Source of the DNA: Plazaster borealis | Lineage: Eukaryota > Echinodermata > Asteroidea > Forcipulatida > Labidiasteridae | Length of the DNA: 64,000 nucleotides | Assembly: GCA_021014325.1 (NCBI GenBank) | Contig: CM037463.1 | Span: 2,599,001 to 2,663,000, forward strand | Direction: 5' to 3' | In this document: in pieces, positions 32,837-43,211 of the stretch | How the letters are laid out: every line of letters starts with the position of its first letter | Numbering within the stretch: the stretch's first letter is position 1 | The notes under the pieces: model-generated | What the model was told of the DNA's origin: nothing | The model's input: the letters and a program-made list of their open reading frames with translations, nothing else | The model's database searches: none | Position numbers and translations under genes: made by a program

Positions 32837-33434
32837 TTAAATGAACTTTCGCTGTTTTCTCTCTCCTACTTTAATCCAATGCAGTTGTGGCACAACTGTG
32901 GTCACATTCTGGGAGTTGAGAGTAGAGAACCCAATGCCCCACTTCCTTCTCACTATTCCCATCACCGTCTTCCGATTCCTGAGATCGGAGACTTGAGGAG
33001 GCAGAGGAGGGGAGACAAGCTCCGACGCAATGTAAGCAAAGAGACCCAAGAGCATCTGTAAACAGACTAAGCCCAAAATATTCATGCCCCACGGACATAA
33101 AGGCCGTCATTTCATTTTCTTTTTTTCCCTTTTTTTTTTCTTTTTCTTTTTTAATAATAAGGCCCAAGGTTTCTGTCAGACGCGGGGAGGCAGATGTTGA
33201 ATGCAAGCGCACGCTGACTCCAGCCTCTACAGGAAATCGTTTTGTCGTTGGGGGTGGAACCAAACTACACAGATTTATTTTCTTCGCTCTCTCTCTGCCA
33301 ATGGTGCAGGTCATAGGACAGCGAAGGTCAGGTAAATACTGCACACCCTTCCGCGCTGTACGCACAGGCCCCCCTTTCCGTCGTCTTAGGAAGAGGGCCA
33401 TTGATTTTTTATGGTGGAGTTCATCTCCCTGCAT
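32837..33434 (-). other. Longest ORF region (187 codons), doubtful gene
   Basis: A minus-strand frame runs 187 codons from 33434 to a stop at 32871. Its middle is lysine-rich because it reads a T-rich tract (33117-33152), which argues against a continuous gene. The last third is more protein-like: after a pyrimidine-rich acceptor (CTCCCCTCCTCTGCCTCCTC) it reads ESEDGDGNSEKEV then GHWVLYSQLPECDHS to the stop. A second frame is also open there. The region is GC-richer than its surroundings. It could hold a terminal exon or be regulatory DNA. No family recognised. Confidence 0.2.
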
Positions 33435-33841
33435 TAAATGATATTTTCATGCCCTTCTAGTGGGGCGATGGTCAAACATCCGATCAAATCAAGAAACAAG
33501 GGTTGGAGCACATCACTCCTGGAAGGTGCTGACGATAACAGGTTTTACAATAATAACTCCAGCAGACCTGCTATTTTTTTAGTAGAAAGCAAAAACAAAA
33601 AGCTGAAAGATATTTTTCAGGGCCCTTCTCCGAAAGCTTTTCATAGGGTTCTTGTTCTTCACCACTTATGCTGAACTTAGGGTTAGGACTACAGAAAATG
33701 AGCAGATAGGCCTACCTTTTTTTTTCTACAGATAAACAGATGAACAGATAAATAACACATTATTCATGGCCTTTACTGGTGTGAAAACAGGTTTCCGCAA
33801 CCTTTTGTGAAGGTTGGCATTAAAGAAGGGCAACCTTTTAA
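33435..33841. other. Gene-free stretch
   Basis: A T run lies at about 33716-33726. The 78-residue plus frame at 33438-33674 shows no motif. Confidence 0.3.
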
Positions 33842-34004
33842 AGGCCCTGCTTGGTAAGATCGAAAAACACAATGTTCACAGATTCACACATAACTTACAT
33901 GATTTAAAGTAAGTAATGGTAGAAAGGGTTCCTTAAAATATTTCTGCCTAAAATGCTATCGTTTCTGAGAAATGAGTAAAACAATAGTTTTTATCACGCG
34001 CGAT
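33842..34004. mobile_element. Half of a family C MITE
   Basis: Next to TTAA (33838-33841) it starts AGGCCCTGCTTGGTAAGATC and continues GAAATGAGTAAAACAATAGT. This matches the reverse complement of 28284-28115. The match stops at CGCGCGAT, the centre of the element, and a few bases of the terminus are deleted. Confidence 0.7.
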
Positions 34005-34224
34005 AATACTGCTTGGAAAGTACCCAGTAGTACATATTTTTGAGTAAAATGTTAGTTCTTTCTGCGTAACAAAAAATAAAAATTTACGATTTTACCAAGA
34101 ACGGAATAGAATCACAAATATAATCTGGAAAAAAAAAAGAAATTTATACATTGGAAAAAGGATTACTGCATAATGTTTTAGAACCTAAAGAATTACAGAC
34201 TCTCCACACCAACATGAATGTAAC

Positions 34225-34301
34225 TTAGAGGTTTAGGGAACATCTGTCTTCCCTAGGTGGCAACTTCAACTCTCTTAAGAAATTAAGTAGCGAAGAAAGA
34301 A
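34225..34301 (-). CDS. Putative terminal exon of helical protein gene
   Basis: An acceptor GATTTTCAG precedes two bases that complete a split codon, then LSSLLNFLRELKLPPRED and CSLNL to a TAA at 34225. The phase (1) matches the donor of the exon at 34444-34498. Composition continues the leucine-rich helical style of the upstream exons. No AATAAA follows within 130 bases, and a further pyrimidine tract lies downstream, so it may not be the last exon. The start of the exon overlaps a motif (CAAATCACAGGCCTGAA) that recurs elsewhere, which weakens the call. Confidence 0.35.
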
Positions 34302-34443
34302 CTGAAAATCTGTTCAAATCACAGGCCTGAAATTAGGTATCAATGATTTATCAGAAGATATAATGTCCGATTGCATCCAAAAAGAGTACCTTGACTTGTC
34401 AAAAGTCCTTTGGCAATGCTCTGCTCTGCATGATGTACCTTAC

Positions 34444-34498
34444 CCTCCAAACTGCTTTGACTTGGAACCAATCTATTTGGCAACCAACATCTGAATTG
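34444..34498 (-). CDS. Putative internal exon of helical protein gene
   Basis: Following ATGATTTTCAG, 55 bases read QFRCWLPNRLV then PSQSSLE and one extra base, ending at G|GTAAGG. The 5' phase (0) fits the exon at 34674-34777 and the 3' phase (1) fits the exon at 34225-34301. The intron before it would be 175 bp. The plus strand of the same stretch also has a protein-like open frame, so the assignment is moderate. Confidence 0.4.
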
Positions 34499-34673
34499 CT
34501 GAAAATCATTTTCATTTTAGGGGAACCTAACACAAAATCACATAATCTCTTTGAAAACTCATATATTTAATTGCTAGCTACTTGCAATTTGTTTGAAGCA
34601 ACAGGAGAGTGTTATCTCACTAAACGAATCATTACAGTCATATGCCATCTTCAATTTGTTAAAAATTGCTCAC

Positions 34674-34777
34674 CTTTAAAATGATAGCGTTCCACTGTAT
34701 ATCGTTCAGGCTTAGGAGCAACTGCACCATCTCTGCACAAAGCTGACTAGAATCTGTTAATCCAACATCATCTTTAA
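34674..34777 (-). CDS. Probable internal exon, leucine-rich helical protein
   Basis: The segment reads KDDVGLTDSSQLCAEM then VQLLLSLNDIQWNAIILK in an uninterrupted frame and ends exactly at AAG|GTGAGC, a strong donor on the minus strand. The acceptor is probably CTTTAACTTTTGGAG at 34778, giving a 104-bp exon that starts with two bases of a split codon. That phase joins cleanly to the exon at 34982-35130, making a valine codon. The amphipathic, leucine-rich sequence suggests a helical repeat protein. I cannot name the family. This and the next exon are the most convincing coding sequence in the window. Confidence 0.6.
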
Positions 34778-34981
34778 CTCCAAAAGTTAAAGGTAAATAC
34801 ACTCACAGTGAAAGCAGTTTACGACAGAAGCTCACAAATGTTGCTCTTGTTATTCCATTTAAGTCGCCAAATTTATAGGCAACACAAAACCCGTAGTGAC
34901 CAAAAAATCAACATGGACATGTTTATTCCGACAGTCTCTTTAACTGAGTCAAATCTGGTATTTCAGACATAGTCAATCTAC

Positions 34982-35130
34982 CTCTCTGTAATGTGTCCAG
35001 TGCTTCGATCAAGTTATGGAAGATAAATTTGTCGAGTATACCAATGAAACATCGCAGCTCAGTTTGGGCACAGGTGTAGCTCAACAAATTTGTGACAAAA
35101 GACCTAACTGCTAACGACAGAAGCGGTGGA
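34982..35130 (-). CDS. Probable internal exon, leucine-rich helical protein
   Basis: The acceptor GATTTCTTTTTAG (35131-35143) opens a 149-bp segment that reads PPLLSLAVRSFVTNLLSYTC, AQTELRCFIGILDKFIFHNL and IEALDTLQR, then ends at GAG|GTAGAT. Fifty codons are free of stops and rich in Leu, Ile and Phe at helix-like spacing. The phases (2 in, 1 out) agree with neighbours at 35298-35329 and 34674-34777. The frame in fact stays open for another 15 codons past the donor before a TAA, so an alternative end is possible. The protein may be a HEAT/ARM-like scaffold, which is a guess from composition only. Confidence 0.55.
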
Positions 35131-35297
35131 CTAAAAAGAAATCTGCGCTACTAAGTACAAACTTGATGCATTACCCACTATACAGTGACACAACCCCATT
35201 ACAAGACGGGTACTTTGTCACAGGCAAGACAGAGCGCTATAAGTATCAGTCACTCAAGTCATGCGTAGTCTATCGGTAGTTATCCAGGCCCCCCTAC

Positions 35298-35329
35298 CAT
35301 CTCTCAACCATTAGTTTGATTAATATCCA
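35298..35329 (-). CDS. Possible small upstream exon of the same gene
   Basis: After GGCCACAG, 32 bases read WILIKLMVER plus two bases and end at ATG|GTAGGG. Phase 2 at the donor joins the exon at 34982-35130 in frame, and the join reads LMVERCPPLLSLAV. The pyrimidine tract before it is weak, and a stop lies four codons upstream, so it must start near here. Further exons are expected to the right but were not identified. Confidence 0.25.
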
Positions 35330-35421
35330 CTGTGGCCATTACATATCAGCGTTCGGATCAGCAGGAGGGCGCTGGGACCCCGGTGATGACTCACAAAGGA
35401 AGACGGGAGGACATCTCTTAC

Positions 35422-35461
35422 AGAGAGAAAGAAAAGCGACCAGCAATAAATGAGTGTGCAT
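35422..35461 (-). CDS. Candidate signal-peptide first exon
   Basis: From ATG at 35461 (minus) the frame reads MHTHLLLVAFLSL and meets a strong donor, CTCTCT|GTAAGA, after 40 bases. The peptide has the hydrophobic core of a secretory signal, and the intron would be phase 1, the usual phase for such exons. Base -3 is C, so initiation context is not ideal. The phase does not match the nearby exon at 35298 (phase 0), so it would belong to another transcript or be chance. Confidence 0.2.
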
Positions 35462-35469
35462 TGGTAGTT

Positions 35470-37400
35470 TAATGTAACCTGGATCCGTCTGGCCGGTAGA
35501 CGATGATCCTCCAACATTCAAGCCTGGATGTGTTACATCTTGCGAAAAGTAAATAAAATGCCCCGACTTCAACTGAACCCGCCACGACAAGACCGACAGG
35601 TTTTTTACCCCCACAGTCACACACCCAAGCATTGAGTCAAGTTGAAATGTTTGCAAATTGAAGTTGAAGTGTACTAAGCACAGCACTCACTATTCAAGGT
35701 GGAAGGATGTTGGTCTTAAAGGAAAGGTGCTACATTGGGGGGGGGTTGAAGTTGATTTATCTTCCATTGAAGGGATTTGAAAGAAAGCACCTTAGATGTG
35801 TGAGAAGATAGAAGTTCTTGTGGAAAGTTGAAAGCCATTTTGTAAGAGTGTACAGTTGAAAGGTTGTTTAAATGCACTTGCTTACACATGCCCATTTTTC
35901 TGTGAAACAGATGTTACTTTCTTCTTTCTATAAAAAACAAATTATCATGCTGTTTGATCTATTTCTGTTTGAGTGAGGATACTAATCTGAGAATCCCCTT
36001 GAAATGTAGAGCTCACTGGGTTATTCAAAGGTGGAAATGCCATTATTTCAGCCACCTTCCTCCATGTGTTTCAACACACTTCCTTATATTTGGATACTAG
36101 CTTCAGACCTAGCTTCAACAACTCCTCAGTCCCCCCCCCTGCAGTGTATAACATAATTGGATACTATTTAAGCCAAACATTTTTTTTTTCTACTTGTTAC
36201 TAGTCCGAGTTTCACCCCCCCCCCCACCTTAACTAAATGTTTTGTTCACCATGTAAAGCTTTCCGTTCCTTCCTAAAATCAATGCAAACAAAGTTTTCCA
36301 TGGGGTAGGTTAAAAAAAGGTGGAACATTTTTCACAGGCCACTTGCAACTACTCTAAATTATGGCTCATGGCTCGATTCAATGATTCAATGCAATGACTT
36401 TATAACAACAGTGCAAAAGGGTTATGTTTTGGAAACCAACTAGTTGGTTTAATTGTAGTGAGATTTATCAGAGCATAAAGGGATAAAATGTTAATTTAGA
36501 GATCATGTGTACTTTGCTGCCGACAGAAAGTGCATGATCTGTATACTATTATCTAAGTTCTCTGCAAATAATGAAATTAAACAATTAAAACGAATCATCA
36601 GGGGGAAATAGAGGAGAAAGTGTGTAATGATCAAATTAAAAAGAAATACTGCAATTAAAAACAATATATAGGATTTGAGGCATTGCATGGTGGGTATCAA
36701 GGTATATTTGGCTTGCTGTAACACCATGTGTATATCTACTTTGCTGTATAGATTTTTGTTCTTTGAGAACTTGTCTTGCTATATTCCAGGTAGTAGTTAA
36801 GAAGCAGGACAGTTCTTTTCAGAACTTGGTAGTCTCCCGAATTGTCGTGTATACACAAGTTGGTTTTTGGCTCTTTGTGAAAACGCAATTCCAGGATCTT
36901 GGGGTTTTTGCCTTTCATCATCTTAGCATAATTAAGAAACTAGATATTTTTGAGACCTATAACTTTGTTAATTGTTAGATTCCCGGTCAACCAACTCGAA
37001 ACAATCAAAAAAGCCAAAATTAGTTTTCTACCGATTGTTTATGTTTTTGGCACTTCGTGAAATTGCTGACGTTTTTTATACAATAATTTCAATTATCAAT
37101 GATGATATTAAGTCAGCAAAATACAACACTGCTGTTAACTTAAGAAATAAACATACGCATCTGGTTAACCCTGACTAGCCCACACACACCTCCCTCGCTC
37201 ATGCCTGAATGCTTGTTTGCGTGAGTGATTTTGATGGATTCAGTGGTGCATTGACAAACAAAACATGTTTTCGGCTGCAGCATGCAGGTTGATAGATAGC
37301 AGTCTGAACACAAAGACATGGAGGTCGAGTTGCCATACAAACTCAATGATTTTGATATTGCACAGGGACAATTGCTTTCCAATAATTTGTATCTCTACAG
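35470..37400. other. Mostly gene-free stretch
   Basis: At 36736-36978 both strands are open for 60-71 codons. The plus frame begins after a good acceptor (TTGTCTTGCTATATTCCAG) and reads VVVKKQDSSFQNLVVSR. The minus frame reads ILELRFHKEPKTNLCIHD. They cannot both be real and neither is recognised. CTTCGTGAAATTGC at about 37055 and CTTTGTGAAAACGC at 36872 recall the repeat at 56198-56650. C runs occur near 36133 and 36218. Confidence 0.25.
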
Positions 37401-37604
37401 AGCCCGTAAAAGAACAAGGGTTTTTTCGTAAATTTTGTTGCTCTCAATATTATTTTGGTCCCTGAAATGCTAATTCAGTCCCCCAAAATATTGTTCGAGG
37501 GAACGAAATGATATTTTGAGGGAATAAAATAATATTTTGTGGGAATAAAATGATAGTTTGTGGGAACGGAATTTAAGAAAAAAATCCTTGTCCCTTTACA
37601 GGCT
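37401..37604. mobile_element. MITE with AGCCYGTAAA ends and internal 21-bp repeats
   Basis: The left end AGCCCGTAAAAGAACAAGGG and the reverse complement of the right end, AGCCTGTAAAGGGACAAGG, form an imperfect terminal inverted repeat of about 35 bp. Between them a 21-bp unit (GGGAATAAAATGATATTTTG) is repeated about four times (37497-37570). No autonomous part. Confidence 0.65.
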
Positions 37605-37650
37605 TCATAGTTATAATGATATTAACAAAAGAGGGAGACCGCCAACATTA

Positions 37651-37742
37651 GAGCTACATGGCTCATCAGTTGGTAGAGCGCCGCCAAGTTAATCCGGATG
37701 TCGCAGGTTCAAGTCCCACTCTAGTCAATTTGTCTTTGTTCA
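37651..37742 (+). mobile_element. tRNA-like SINE head (tRNA pseudogene)
   Basis: The A box TGGCTCATCAGTTGGTAGAGC and B box GGTTCAAGTCC are in tRNA spacing, and the D-arm stem GCTC/GAGC is intact. The anticodon and T stems do not pair well. The following AATTTGTCTTTGTTCAACCC is a 3' sequence I recall from invertebrate tRNA-derived SINEs. It is not a working tRNA gene. Confidence 0.6.
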
Positions 37743-38174
37743 ACCCTTAATTATTATTCAAACAAATTAAATCGGGAAAAATCTAGACAAATCACAGGCC
37801 TGAATGACAAACCATCCCTTACTTAGCGAAGATTAAACACTGGGAAGGGAGAGAGGTCCATCGTGTAGTAAAGAGGGGAATGTGTACTGTGTGAACTGGC
37901 GGTATACTTTGCTCCACAAAGGGTTGCCACAGGCTTTCCAAACCGGTAACAATAAACTAGGAGTCTTAATTAAAGCCATCAAACTGCACCGCATTAATCT
38001 GTTGGTTAAGCTGCAACCTTGGTGCTCTAATTAGTCAACTAAAAAAAGCTTCTCCACATGACAACCAGGTAAACGTTGATCTCATACTGAGGTGTCAAAA
38101 TTGATTCTTTAAAGGATTGAGACATTAGTTATGCACTTAGTTAACTTCAACATGAGCTGATGTTAAAATGTATG
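37743..38174. other. Gene-free stretch
   Basis: AAATCTAGACAAATCACAGG at 37781 is a dispersed motif also seen near 34312, 43833 and 63630. Nothing else was recognised. Confidence 0.3.
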
Positions 38175-41100
38175 TACTGTAGGGGTCCTTGTCTGGTACG
38201 GTACTATATGTTGTACTGTAAGGTACTTGACTGGTATGGTACTATATCTTGTACTGTAAGGTCCTTGACTGGTATGGTACTATATCTTGTACTGTAAGGT
38301 ACTTGACTGGTATGGTACTATATCTTGTACTGTAAGGTCATTGACTGGTATGGTACTATATCTTGTACTATAAGGTCATTGACTGGTATGGTACTATATC
38401 TTGTACTGTAAGGTCATTGACTGGTACGGTACTATATCTTGTACTGTAAGGTCATTGTCTGGTACGGTACTATATCTTGTACTGTAAGGTACTTGACTGG
38501 TATGGTACTATATCTTGTACTGTAAGGTCATTGTCTGGTATGGTACTATATCTTGTACTGTAAGGTCCTTGACTGGTATGGTACTATATCTTGTACTGTA
38601 AGGTCATTGACTGGTATGGTACTATATCTTGTACTGTAAGGTCATTGACTGGTATGGTACTATATCTTGTACTGTAAGGTACTTGACTGGTATGGTACTA
38701 TATCTTGTACTGTAAGGTCATTGACTGGTATGGTACTATATCTTGTACTGTAAGGTCATTGACTGGTATGGTACTATATCTTGTACTGTAAAGTCATTGA
38801 CTGGTATGGTACTATATCTTGTACTGTAAGGTCATTGTCTGGTACGGTACTATATCTTGTACTGTGAGGTACTTGACTGGTATGGTACTATATCTTGTAC
38901 TGTAAGGTCCTTGACTGGTATGGTGTATATCTTGTACTGTAAGGTCATTGACTGGTATGGTACTATATCTTGTACTGTAAGGTCCTTGACTGGTATGGTA
39001 CTATATCTTGTACTGTAAGGTCCTTGACTGGTATGGTACTATATCTTGTACTGTAAGGTACTTGACTGGTATGGTACTATATCTTGTACTGTAAGGTCCT
39101 TGACTGGTATGGTACTATATCTTGTACTGTAAGGTACTTGACTGGTATGGTACTATATCTTGTACTGTAAGGTCCTTGACTGGTATGGTGTATATCTTGT
39201 ACTGTAAGGTCATTGACTGGTATGGTACTATATCTTGTACTGTAAGGTCCTTGACTGGTATGGTACTATATCTTGTACTGTAAGGTCCTTGTCTGGTATG
39301 GTACTATATCTTGTACTGTAAGGTACTTGACTGGTATGGTACTATATCTTGTACTGTAAGGTCATTGACTGGTATGGTACTATATCTTGTACTGTAAGGT
39401 CATTGTCTGGTACGGTACTATATCTTGTACTGTAAGGTACTTGACTGGTATGGTACTATATCTTGTACTGTAAGGTCATTGACTGGTATGGTACTATATC
39501 TTGTACTGTAAGGTCCTTGACTGGTATGGTACTATATCTTGTACTGTAAGGTCATTGACTGGTATGGTACTATATCTTGTACTGTAAGGTCATTGACTGG
39601 TATGGTACTATATCTTGTACTGTAAGGTACTTGACTGGTATGGTACTATATCTTGTACTGTAAAGTCATTGACTGGTATGGTACTATATCTTGTACTGTA
39701 AGGTCATTGACTGGTATGGTACTATATCTTGTACTGTAAGGTCATTGACTGGTATGGTACTATATCTTGTACTGTAAAGTCATTGACTGGTATGGTACTA
39801 TATCTTGTACTGTAAGGTCATTGTCTGGTATGGTACTATATCTTGTACTGTAAGGTACTTGACTGGTATGGTACTATATCTTGTACTGTAAGGTCATTGT
39901 CTGGTACGGTACTATATCTTGTACTGTAAGGTACTTGACTGGTATGGTACTATATCTTGTACTGTAAGGTCATTGACTGGTATGGTACTATATCTTGTAC
40001 TGTAAGGTCCTTGACTGGTATGGTACTATATCTTGTACTGTAAGGTCATTGACTGGTATGGTACTATATCTTGTACTGTAAGGTCATTGACTGGTATGGT
40101 ACTATATCTTGTACTGTAAGGTACTTGACTGGTATGGTACTATATCTTGTACTGTAAAGTCATTGACTGGTATGGTACTATATCTTGTACTGTAAGGTCA
40201 TTGTCTGGTACGGTACTATATCTTGTACTGTGAGGTACTTGACTGGTATGGTACTATATCTTGTACTGTAAGGTCCTTGACTGGTATGGTACTATATCTT
40301 GTACTGTAAGGTACTTGACTGGTATGGTACTATATGTTGTACTGTAAGGTCCTTGTCTGGTATGGTACTATATCTTGTACTGTAAGGTCATTGACTGGTA
40401 TGGTACTATATCTTGTACTGTAAGGTACTTGACTGGTATGGAACTATATCTTGTACTGTAAGGTCCTTGACTGGTATGGTACTATATCTTGTACTGTAAG
40501 GTCATTGACTGGTATGGTACTATATCTTGTACTGTAAGGTCCTTGACTGGTATGGTACTATATCTTGTACTGTATGGTCCTTGTCTGGTATGGTACTATA
40601 TCTTGTACTGTAAAGTACTTGACTGGTATGGTACTATATCTTGTACTGTAAAGTCATTGACTGGTATGGTACTATATCTTGTACTGTAAGGTCATTGTCT
40701 GGTACGGTACTATATCTTGTACTGTGAGGTACTTGACTGGTATGGTACTATATCTTGTACTGTAAGGTCCTTGACTGGTATGGTACTATATCTTGTACTG
40801 TAAGGTACTTGACTGGTATGGTACTATATGTTGTACTGTAAGGTCCTTGTCTGGTATGGTACTATATCTTGTACTGTAAGGTACTTGACTGGTATGGTAC
40901 TATATCTTGTACTGTAAGGTCCTTGACTGGTATGGTACTATATCTTGTACTGTAAGGTCATTGACTGGTATGGTACTATATCTTGTACTGTAAGGTCCTT
41001 GACTGGTATGGTACTATATCTTGTACTGTAAGGTCCTTGTCTGGTATGGTACTATATCTTGTACTGTAAGGTACTTGACTGGTATGGTACTATATCTTGT

Positions 41101-41682
41101 ACTGTAAGGTCCTTGTCTGGTATGGTACTATATCTTGTACTGTAAGGTCCTTGTCTGGTATGGTACTATATCTTGTACTGTAAGGTACTTGACTGGTATG
41201 GTACTATATCTTGTACTGTAAGGTCATTGACTGGTATGGTACTATATCTTGTACTGTAAGGTCATTGACTGGTATGGTACTATATCTTGTACTGTAAGGT
41301 CCTTGACTGGTATGGTACTATATCTTGTACTGTAAGGTCATTGACTGGTATGATACTATATCTTGTACTGTAAGGTCATTGACTGGTATGGTACTATATC
41401 TTGTACTGTAAGGTCCTTGACTGGTATGGTACTATATCTTGTACTGTAAGGTCATTGACTGGTATGGTACTATATCTTGTACTGTAAGGTCATTGACTGG
41501 TATGGTACTATATCTTGTACTGTAAGGTCATTGACTGGTATGGTACTATATCTTGTACTGTAAGGTACTTGACTGGTATGGTACTATATCTTGTACTGTA
41601 AGGTCATTGACTGGTATGGTACTATATCTTGTACTGTAAGGTCATTGACTGGTATGGTACTATATCTTGTACTGTAAGGTCA
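38175..41682. repeat. Satellite array, 38-bp unit, about 92 copies
   Basis: The unit is GGTCATTGACTGGTATGGTA then CTATATCTTGTACTGTAA. Units vary at a few fixed places: CATTG, CCTTG or ACTTG; GACTGG or GTCTGG; TATGG or TACGG. Rare variants are shared between distant units, showing segmental growth. Divergence is very low. Open frames at 40489-40689 and 41629-41859 are by-products of the repeat, since 38 is not a multiple of three. Confidence 0.97.
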
Positions 41683-41889
41683 CGAGTAAGGGCTTTAAAG
41701 TTTTATTACATAGAAAAAATTGTCATGTACCAAAATCAATATTACCAGAGTTTTAAATCTATTAGTTCTGTTGATAAGTCAGTATCTGACAATGGTAGAA
41801 CTCATACCTGTGCTCCACAAATGTTTCGTGAACAACTCGATTGCCAGGATCTTTCCTAGTAACAAGAAGTCCTATGTTTGTGAAAGTAA

Positions 41890-41980
41890 ACTATAGTCTG
41901 TCCCGAGCCAATATGGCCCATCAGGCCGGTGTTTATATCCAGTTTCATTGGCATTGAACAACCAAGAACAGTTCTATTCC
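41890..41980 (-). mobile_element. 3' end of family 1 SINE
   Basis: On the minus strand it reads CAATGAAACTGGATATAAAC then ATTGGCTCGGGACAGAC, matching 31300-31360. Only the 3' part is present. Confidence 0.65.
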
Positions 41981-42449
41981 CACAGAGGGCCTGGATTTCT
42001 TGTACGCAGCTCGATGGAAATTGTATTTCTACTTTTTAAGGAAATTGCTCAATCTTTTTCATCAACTTGATATGAAGCACATCCCAAAACCTGTTCATCT
42101 GTTACTTTTGAGAATTGTTGATTTTATGTGGTAATTATGATGCAAAAATTTGAAGTTCGATGAAATGTGATGTCTTCTTGTAAGCATAGAATTCTAGAAA
42201 GCTTAATGAAGATTAAATTTAGCTCACCCCTCACTCGTTCCCCTGCCCCCCCCCCACGCCCCAAACCTATCCTTATCCACGCCCATACATCATCTTTCAT
42301 GTATATTTATGAGTACCTGTACACATATTCTTCTTTCTGGGCCGATGTGTGAGTATGTCACTTTCTTTACCACAACCCCCCTCCCCTTCTATCTCCTTTT
42401 CCACTTCTTCCGTCTTCACCACTTGCTCACCCTACCCCCTGTTACTCAG
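41981..42449. other. Pyrimidine-rich stretch before a candidate exon
   Basis: From 42238 the sequence is increasingly C/T rich (CCCCTGCCCCCCCCC, CCCCCTCCCCTTCTATCTCC). This could be a strong polypyrimidine tract or a low-complexity expansion. No gene otherwise. Confidence 0.35.
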
Positions 42450-42542
42450 GTCAACCACCTTGTATACTGGAAATTGCTTTCAGAACGATTTGGAATGATT
42501 ACAAAAAAGAAATACCAATATATATTTGCCATCAACAGTTAA
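42450..42542 (+). CDS. Candidate terminal exon
   Basis: After a long pyrimidine tract ending CCCTGTTACTCAG, 30 codons read VNHLVYWKLLSERFGMITKK then KYQYIFAINS and stop at TAA. The peptide has a natural mix of aromatic and charged residues but no motif that I recognise. The intron would be phase 0. AATAAA occurs only at about 43038. No partner exon was linked, and the pyrimidine tract may be chance. Confidence 0.3.
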   Translation, partial: VNHLVYWKLLSERFGMITKKKYQYIFAINS

Positions 42543-43211
42543 CTTTAGATATATGGCGAAACAAAAATCAGAGTACTTGTCATACTATTGGTTTTCCATG
42601 TTTCCGAAGACAAAAATACGATACACAATCTTACACACACATACACCAAATATCTCCAATTTGTGTTGGAACAGTGGCCCTAGGAGATGTACAACTTGAG
42701 TCCGTCTCCCAATCTGAAACCAAACACTTTTATCCCCACGGCTTAATTATAGCCAGAAGATCGCTGGGTCCGTTTTCCAATGCGCAAGATATTTGTTGCA
42801 ATAATCTTGGAGCAATCGGAATCGGAAGGCACTTACGGCAGGTATTTGATTCTCGTCTTGGGCGTGGGGGTCATTGGGTGCAGAGGCTTGTGAGGCTCTT
42901 TGCCTGTTTCGAGGCTTGAGATTTTCCAGAAAAGTAGGACGAGAGCAAGTGTTACAGTGTTGCTAAGAGCACAACTTAAAGCTCTGGGTTTGTATCCAAA
43001 GACTCATTCAAAGTCTGATTAACTTAAAATATGTACTAAATAAACACCTACTAAGGTCACGCACAAGTACATGTATATCAAATCTAAATATATTCCTGCA
43101 TTTACACCCACTATTTTAAATTAAAAAAAAAATGATGCAAGACAATCTGCAGTTCGGATGGGATCTCACCCCATCTTATCTCAAAGATGACGTACATTCA
43201 GAAATTGGGAT
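42543..43211. other. Mostly gene-free; GC-richer at 42660-42920
   Basis: Both strands are open for 70-80 codons at 42660-42980. The minus frame passes a donor-like CC|GTAAGTGCC at 42832-42836. I could not choose a strand or recognise a peptide. The rest is AT-rich. Confidence 0.25.

Noticed and set aside
34333..34493. Plus-strand open frame (LDLSKVLWQCSALHDVPY and similar)
   Set aside because: It looks protein-like, but the minus strand here gives exons whose phases match two stronger minus-strand exons, so I favoured that strand.
37651..37728. Intact tRNA gene
   Set aside because: A and B boxes are good, but the T and anticodon stems do not pair and a SINE-type 3' sequence follows.
38175..41682. 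CRISPR array
   Set aside because: Repeats are directly adjacent with no spacers, in a eukaryotic context; it is a satellite.
40489..41859. Open frames of 66 and 76 codons in the 38-bp satellite
   Set aside because: They are periodic translations of the satellite (YCKVIDWYGTISC and similar). The unit is not a multiple of three, so all frames are used in turn.
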